From Calonectria ilicicola (Eukaryota > Ascomycota > Sordariomycetes > Hypocreales > Nectriaceae), in contig CP085830.1 of the NCBI GenBank assembly GCA_020809705.1, forward strand, positions 186,001 through 250,000: a stretch of DNA of 64,000 nucleotides. Direction: 5' to 3'. Made by a program: the position numbers and the translations under genes. The notes under the pieces are model-generated. The model was not told where the DNA came from, searched no databases, and saw only the letters and a list, made by a program, of their open reading frames with translations. Below, in pieces: positions 56,849-64,000 of the stretch (position 1 is the stretch's first letter; each line of letters opens with the position of its first letter).

Positions 56849-59800
56849 CTACTCGCTTGAAATCTCTCCAAACCTTATGCTTTTTCCGTTTCCTAGATTC
56901 TCATACACGGCAGCTATAGAAGCTGGCAACCCAATCTCTTCGGCTCTCTGAATCCACGCATTTAGTGGGATTTCCTGAACTGGATCGCCAGTTTCTTTAG
57001 CTAGATACTCAGCCATCTGACTAAATCTAATAATCAGATCACCACGTTCATGAATATATGTAACCTTATCGGTAGAGCCCTCTCCGTCCATGATTGCCGA
57101 AATGATCCTTTTCGTGACCGTGTCAGACCGAACGAAATCCATGGCGCTATCTTGCCAACTGGAAGAAACTGGAACAGCGCGAATTCGGCGTGAATACTCT
57201 AGAATGCCCTGGTATATATTTCTGACCCGACCTTTCTGTAATAATTCTTTAACTGGGCGCAGCATCACCGATGGTCGATGAATGTGCACGGGAAGCTGAT
57301 GAGCTAAATGGACCTTTTCCAGATATACCTCACTTGCCCACTTCGTTGCAATGTACCCGTTGTATTCGTCCATTTCAATTTTGAAGTTCCGTATGGACTC
57401 TTCGCCGAAATTCTCCGTGAACATAAAGACGGCCAGGGATGAGATAAAGTGAAATGGGATCTTTCTGGGCAAGCACATCTTGACAAGCTCTTGGGTCGCA
57501 TGATGATTGATCTGCTTGATCACCTTGTATGGCTTGAGATATGATAAATCGGCAGCTGCGTGTATTACAACATCAGCTTCCTGGAAGATCAAACTGGCAT
57601 TTTCTTCGGACAAGCCAAGGAGAGGAAGCTGAAGATCGCCTTTGTGATATTCAACTTTATTGATCTGAGATAACTTGGGTCCGTTGTCGTCTGGATTGCG
57701 CACAGCAAGACAAACGATCTTTTTGACGAAATCTAGTGTTGCAATGGGATGCACAAGATGCTGACCTAGGAAACCCGTTGCTCCCGTGATCACGATGACC
57801 TGAGGAGGTTGCTGAGGTTTGGCATCCAAAACGGTAGGAAAGGAGTCCAGATTGATTGGTGGAGAAGTCTCATTCTCCCAGACAACTTTCGATTCGGCGT
57901 GTGACAGCTCAGAGGTAGTAGAATGAGAATTGAGTTGAGTGGAAATGTTGGTATTCGGCACCATGTCATGCGACATTTCCCTTAGCGTCTGATCAATCAT
58001 CGCCTCAATAGGTATTCCTTTTAGAATCCTTAGCACTGGTAGATTGACCTGAAAGGTTTTGAGAAACCAGGATCGAATTCTGACTGCGACAAGAGAGTCA
58101 ATATTAAGCTCATCAGTGCGAGTGAATTTTGTTAGCTCGAAATCGGCGCTCAGCATCATTAGCTTACGAAGCTCCACGAAAAAGAATTCTGAAATTGTTA
58201 GCGAATGATATGGCGACGTTCATGGAAATTAGGTATAAGTTTACCTAGAATAATCTCCCCAGCTTCAACCATGGTGCTTGCGTTAGAAAGCTGATTACCA
58301 ATAGAAGCGTCGGCTTCTTCTTCACTATTATCAGAACGCTCCGCCGACCGGGTTCGAGTCATGTATGAGAACTGAGGTATATGATACCAATGAGAAAGCT
58401 CAGTATCTGATAATTCTGCAGTCCTGATTCCCATTGCAATCTGGGAACAGGGACCAGAATCGGCATGGCTGGCTTGAATGGCCTCAGAGAGCAGACAGTG
58501 CACATCTGATTCAGAACATGAGAAAAGACCTCTTTGGTGCAGAAATTCGAGCCCAATATTCTTTAGCTCGCGGGTAATATAGCCAATGCCAACAATTGGA
58601 CCAAGAATTGCAACAGAGGCTGTAAGGCCTCTCCGCCGTCGTTGTTCTGCGAGACCACACATGAACATATTAGCGGCAGCATAGTTTGCCTGACCCGCAT
58701 TGCCGACAATAGAAGCACTTGAAGAAAAAAACACGAAAAAGTCAAGAGCTTTGTCGTAGAACAGTCTATCCAAATTGAGACTTCCCTCCACTTTTGGTCT
58801 GAGGACAGTGTTTAATTGGTCCAAGGTCATTTCCCGAGTCGCCGCGTCTCGAAGTACCATCGCACCTTGGAAAATACCAATAACAGGAGGCATAGTGCTT
58901 GATATTTGGCTATACGCACTCTGTAAACTCTCTGAGTCGGCAATATCACTACGTGGGCCAATGTCAGTGTGAGGTGTAATGGCTTTTGGATTGGAATCTT
59001 ACCTGCTGGTGGTCCGGATCACCGCACCTTTAGCTTCCGCTAGTTTTACCCATGAGCTGTCGATTCTCGGATTACGACTAGTAATCACGAGATATCTAGC
59101 ACCGTTTTCAATCATCCAGTCCGCGATGGAAAGGCCCATATCTCCAGATAATCCAACGAGCCAGTAAGTTCCATTAGACCTGAATTGGGTTTTTATCGGT
59201 CTGACCACAGTAGGCACGCTGTTAGTGCTCCATTTTGTAATTGTGAAAGCTTCCAAAAACCGCGTGTTGGGCAGCTGGTCTAGACTCATCGCGTTTGAGC
59301 GATTGGGGTGACTACTCTTGATGTCTTCGAAAGCTGCCTTCATCGCGTCAGCGACATCCTTGCTTGATCCAGAGCTGGCGAGCTCGCGGGTTTCGAGTAA
59401 AATCTCATCAAGTAAAAATGATGAACCGTTAATGATTGATGTTCCACGCGGGAATAGTGATTCTAGCGATGATGTCGGCATTGAACCCTGTCCTGGAACT
59501 TGGAAGTCAATCAACCGAGATATTTTACAGGGTAGGAGTGTCTGGAATTGAGATTTGCTGATATATTGGTTGATATGAATCCAACCCCTCTTTTCGGCTT
59601 CTTTTCGCGACCAGTGGGAGAAGATTGCTCTTATTCCAGGTGTTGAAAAGTGACGGTTGAGAACAGCGGCCACCTCATCAGTTGCACCATTGACAAGAAT
59701 TGTGTCGTAATTTTGCAGACCATCTGGGAGAATAGGTAAGACAAGGTTTGCCAGAACGAATTTCATGAAACATTCTGGCTCTGGTGGCATGATGCATGGT

Positions 59801-62800
59801 ATCAAATCTTCTTTGCGCACGGGGATAATTGAGAGTAGAGACTTAGACAACCCGATATAACTGTCACCGGTCGAAGTACAATCTCCCAATATCACGAATA
59901 AGTAGCCACTGGAGGTTTTAATGCTTTGGGCGCTGGAGTAGCGAACTCTGAGGCGTAAGAAACTTTCTGGAGGGATCATCTCGTTCGTCGGAAGCGACTG
60001 TTCCGCGAGAGTAAACTTTCCATGTTCCTTGGTAATCGCCACAGGCGTGTTTCCGGGATTGATGTATTTTTTGATGGTTCTGCGGCGACAGTTGTATCGA
60101 TCGTTGGCCTCATTGTAGTTCATCAGCCTGGCGACCCTCTGCCGTCCCGTGGGGCCAATTATGATTTCCCGTTCAATTGGCCACAAAGTATTTCTTTGAA
60201 TTTGGTCTCTAATAGAGCCCGCAGCTTGGAACCGTAATACTGTTTCGACTAGTACTACTGGATCAATATCAGACTCTTCGAAATCAACGATCTGGTAACG
60301 CGACTCCGAGGCTTCACACTCCGCACACCGGGCAAACCCCACAATCATGTTATGATAAGGATTCCCAGCTAGTCAGTTTTCTGTAACCCACACAACCCCC
60401 ATTTCTGATAGGAACAGTCTTTTGAGACTTTCAAATCGTTCATGTGAAATATTCTGAAAGACAGGTTGATCAAGCTCTTGCAGGACTAGCACAACAGCGT
60501 CAGGCGCGATTTCGTCATCTCTCAACTCCTCTAGAGCCTTTACCGAGGTGACCTTTTGAAAGAATGGGCGCATCGTCATATCCATTTGATCAATGATGGT
60601 AGAAGTTCGTACTGTATTTCCTCCTACAATGACCATCTGGTTGAACTGTCCGGGGCTCTGCATCGACAAGGGCTCTCGAACGAAGGAAACCCAATCATCT
60701 ACAGCTTGCGTAACCAGAATTGAGTTGGGAAACGTAGCCGACTTTTCGATATGACTTTGGGTATCAATCCCAGAGAACCCAGCTTTCTGGAAGAGGCTAT
60801 CCCACTTAGAAATAGTAACACATGGCCCAAATTGCCGGCCCTCTTCGATGCCCAGCCACCAGCCAGGAAAGCACCCAAAGATTGCAGATGGGTAGATTGC
60901 ATCAAGATTGGTTGACTCGGCTATTACCAAGTAGCCTCCTGGTTTAATGATTGTCCTAAGTCGGCCCAGAGTCTGATCAAGGCTTTTCGTAGCATGAATA
61001 ACAAATGATGCTACCACTAGATCATAAGAATGCTTCTTAAAACCTTGGGCTTGCAAATCTCGCTCCAGATCAAGTGTAGCATATATCAATGCCTCATAGC
61101 TAGGCGAAAATTCAGCTTTAGCCTTTTCAAAAAATCCCGATGACACGTCTGTAAATGTATACGACGAAAATTCTTGGCCCTCGCGCTGCAAAATTGACCT
61201 CGTAGCACTTCCAGTACCAGCACCAACCTCGAGGATATCCAGTCGCGGATTCCTCGTCGTTATTTAGCCTATGATATTAGAAAGCGCCGACAGAGCTCTA
61301 GAATGTCCAACACTGTTCCGATACCATTCATCCAAGATACCTGTCATTAGTAACTGCTCTACCATCGTGGTCTCTCCGAGGATGACCTTTGGCATTTGCT
61401 CAGCCACAATGTTCAACACTTTGACATCGATGAAATCAGAAAATGGGGCTTGAAAGGCTTGAATGTCTTCTTGAGTATCTTTGATCCATTCTGACCTTGC
61501 ATGAGGATGGTCGCCGTCCTCGCATAGCCTCACTTGGTGAGCCGCATAAGTTAGGTAGGCGGCATTCAGCGGCTCAGACCGTCTCGGGTCCTCGAGAGGA
61601 ATAACGTTGAGAATGTTTCGGAATATGAACAATGAGAGGCGCAGCTGCACTTCTGTGAGCCTTAGGTCATCTTCAGTAGTTTTGAACAACTCGGGCATAT
61701 CCCCGTTTGGTGCTGCGTCAACCCAGAACATCGAGCGAAAAATTTCATTATCATCGGCAGATGTTGCCTCAGTTAACGGAACCATATTCAGTCCTTCCAC
61801 CTGGATTGCGGTAAATCTTCCATCTTCACTATGCACTTCAATATCGCCTTCATAGCCACCAACCTGGCTGAGATTTGGAACAAAGGCAGTAAATGGGACA
61901 TGGGTGCTGTTTAGCCAATTTTGGCCACACAACGACGGATTGAATCGCACTTTTTGTATGCTTGTTGGTAAATGAAGAGACCATAGTTGGCCGTCTCCTG
62001 GATAGCTTATAGCAAGAAAAATGGCTTGAAAAGCAGAATCGAGCATCCCCGGATGAATAGAATAACCAGCAGGGCTAGAGCTTCCGTGGGCGACTTTCAT
62101 AGAACCATAAACCTTCCCCAATTTTCTTTTGATTGTCCTCAATGCCCTAAAGTCTCCGGAATAACCATATCCAGATTTTTCAAGTTCATTGTAAAATGTA
62201 TCTGCAAGTACTGGTATCATGCAAGGGTCATTTGGTGCACTTGCGGGTAATATTTCGAATGAGGGTTTCCCGAGAGTTATTTGTAATTTTCCGCTTGCAA
62301 CAAGGTCAAAACCTCCTTTGTTCTCCGACTCATAAGCAAAATGAGCGGTAATGTAGAAAGGGCTAGACCGGTCGACTTGAGTGACGGAGAATTGGACGTT
62401 TATCCCAGCCTCTTCATTGTCGTTGTCTAAGACCAGAGCCTGATGAATCCGAAAGTTTTCCATTTCCACCAGCTGGACTGGGCTGTCCTTGACAATAAAT
62501 GGAACAGTTTCCAGAGCTGTGCAGACGTACCCGGCAGCCGGGAAAACGGTCTGGCCTTGTATTTGATGACCATACACCCATGGAAGATCCTTCGGTCGCA
62601 TCCTATGTTTCCAAAACAATTGGTTGGGAGTGCTGGAAGGGCTAAAAGTCCCAAGTAGCGGGTGCGGAGGATAATGTCTCTCCCGAGCATTTTTAGACAG
62701 AATTGATTCGTGCCAATATTCATGACCATGATTCCATTTATAACTGGGCAGATCCGGAATAAATTGATGAGAGACTGGTCCTCTCATGCTCATGGTCTGT

Positions 62801-64000
62801 TCGTATTGTTCAATATCAATGTGCAAATTCTTTACATGAGACCAAAGATATCCCAAAGAACTTGAAATGCTTTGAACCGCGTCTTTCTTTCGCTGAAGAA
62901 GGCCGGTGTAGGGAATTTCCACTTGAAGATTGCTCAAAATCTCACCCACAGGGCCTTTGAGGGCTGGGTGGGGACCAACCTCGATGATCCCGTCAAATCG
63001 GTTTAGTGAGACTGCACGCTCAACAGCTTGTTTAAATAAAACCGGTGATGTCATATTCTCGACCCAGTAAGTTGCATCAAGTCCGGCCATCATTTCTGGA
63101 TCCATGTCAGGAAAGACACTGGATATCCAAATACATCCTGTCTTTGGATCAGGTTGATGAGTTGAAATGTCTTTGATGGAATCTTGGTAGGCTTTTGAAC
63201 ATCTCAACATGTGATGCGAGTGGTAAGCCTTATCTACCCTCAGGCGCCTGTAGAATTTGCCTTCGTCCTCAAATACAAGACCTAAGTCGGTAATGGCCTC
63301 CTCGTCTCCAGACAGAGTTACGCTCGAAGGCGAGTTGCACGCAGCGATCGTAGCCTTCCCTTCGAACCACTCATCATCACAGAGTTCCTTTGCATCCTCA
63401 AATGAAGTGCCCACTGCTAACATTGCTCCTTGACATCCGTCTGGGCCAGAAGCAAGGTGAGAATAGAACCCTCGATAGTATGAAATGCGAAGTGCATCAT
63501 AGGCAGAGATATATCCTGCTGCATACGCAGCTGCAATCTCACCCGACGAGTGGCCGACAACTGCCCTGAAATTTATGCCTGCTGATCGTAAAATATCAAC
63601 AAGAACAATCTGAAGTGCAGTGCATAAAGGCTGTGAAACGGTTGCGTTATTGATACGGCTAGACTCGGCGCTCTCTAAGAGTTCTTGACGCAATGTCCTT
63701 GGTGGTCGATCCTGCTCTGGCAATTGTAGTAAAAGACTATCCAAGTCATCCAAAATTCTGGCTGCACCTGGGAGCCTCTCAATTAATTCTGCTCCCATTC
63801 GCGCGTACTGGGCACCTTGGCCGGTGAAGATACCGAGCAGTCTAGGCTTTTCACTTGATGACCCAGACTTGAGGTTTAGCTGGGAGTCCACGGTTGTCGC
63901 GTCAAGGGCAATTTTTAATTCTTGTAGGGATGAAGCAGAAAACGACACGCGTAGTGGTAGCTGAGACCGACGCGACCACAATGTCCATGCGAGATCGCCC
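56849..64000 (-). CDS. Highly reducing polyketide synthase with terminal reductase (N-terminal part outside window), two in-frame stops
   Basis: Read on the minus strand: frame open from the window edge to 59003, then exons 58948-58245 and 58188-56849. The visible order is KS-AT linker, AT (FTGQGAQ; GHSSGE at about 63538-63555), DH (GHQIQGQTVFP near 62570; HPGMLDSAFQ near 62050), cMeT (EVGAGTGSATR near 61220), degenerate ER-like region, KR (GLSGDMG near 59150), ACP (active Ser in NIDSL near 58100) and a C-terminal thioester reductase (GATGFLG near 57780, YIATK). The KS should lie beyond the edge. Sequence style is that of PKS-NRPS hybrids, but no C-A-T module exists and the R domain follows the ACP directly, implying aldehyde or alcohol release. 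The frame is broken by TAA at 61266-61264 and TGA at 60375-60373 without plausible introns, so a full product would need readthrough or the gene is dead. Catalytic motifs are otherwise intact. Confidence 0.9.
60373..60375 (-). other. In-frame stop codon (TGA, followed by CTAG) in the PKS after the methyltransferase domain
   Basis: The codon lies between WVTEN and the conserved NPYHN element, in the same frame on both sides. The next four bases are CTAG, giving the UGA-CUAG context known for efficient translational readthrough in fungi and animals. No intron of usable length surrounds it. Confidence 0.75.
61264..61266 (-). other. In-frame stop codon (TAA) in the PKS before the methyltransferase domain
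   Basis: The frame upstream (AT-DH) and downstream (cMeT) is the same; 24 codons after the stop the methyltransferase glycine-rich motif is intact. The best local intron, 72 nt ending just before the stop, preserves the frame and does not remove it. Confidence 0.75.

Noticed and set aside
61267..61338. Possible 72-nt intron that might remove the first PKS stop
   Set aside because: Its removal keeps the frame and leaves the stop in place, and it would delete sequence conserved before the methyltransferase domain.
1..64000. CRISPR arrays, bacterial operons or rRNA genes
   Set aside because: No regularly spaced repeats or rRNA sequence seen; introns show the DNA is eukaryotic.

Overview
The window is nuclear DNA of a filamentous ascomycete (Pezizomycotina). 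Genes are split by short GT-AG introns of about 43-145 nt, intergenic stretches of 0.3-3 kb lie between monocistronic genes, and the families are typical of moulds: Zn2Cys6 and C2H2-plus-fungal_trans regulators, HR-PKS, GH114, PhiA-like, NmrA-like, and a BBE-type oxidase. A placement in Sordariomycetes/Hypocreales is a guess from family content. All exon boundaries were deduced by eye from splice signals, reading-frame phase and conserved motifs.

Layout. (1) 1-280: C-terminal tail of a Pro/Gln-rich protein cut by the window edge. (2) 0.99-5.15 kb: a P450 and a cytochrome b5/cytochrome-b5-reductase fusion diverge from one ~1 kb promoter, probably enzyme and electron donor. (3) 6.3-22.1 kb: a secondary-metabolism-like block with a Zn2Cys6 regulator, two divergent P450s, a degenerate 1.4 kb stretch, an MFS transporter, an FAD monooxygenase and a secreted BBE-type FAD oxidase. 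It has every kind of tailoring gene but no backbone synthase. (4) 22-32.8 kb: a retroelement-like remnant, an intron-containing tRNA-Leu, an F-box protein, a RidA-family protein, an NmrA-like oxidoreductase and an adenylate-forming enzyme that has lost its catalytic core. (5) 35-45 kb: secreted intradiol dioxygenase, secreted nitrilase, ankyrin/zinc-finger protein, tRNA-Thr, C2H2 regulator and a second NmrA paralogue. (6) 45-56 kb: a 2.9 kb empty stretch, a PhiA-like wall protein, an alkaline ceramidase with a 13-nt exon, a GH114 glycosidase and a secreted Cys-containing protein. (7) 56.8-64 kb: the 3' part of a highly reducing polyketide synthase (AT-DH-cMeT-KR-ACP-R visible, KS expected beyond the edge).

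The most unusual points: the PKS frame is interrupted by two in-frame stops bracketing its methyltransferase domain, the second in the exact UGA-CUAG context known to favour ribosomal readthrough. The PKS resembles PKS-NRPS hybrids but has a reductase directly after its ACP. The ligase at 31.3 kb lacks its ATP-binding loop region. The tailoring block at 6-22 kb lacks a core enzyme.
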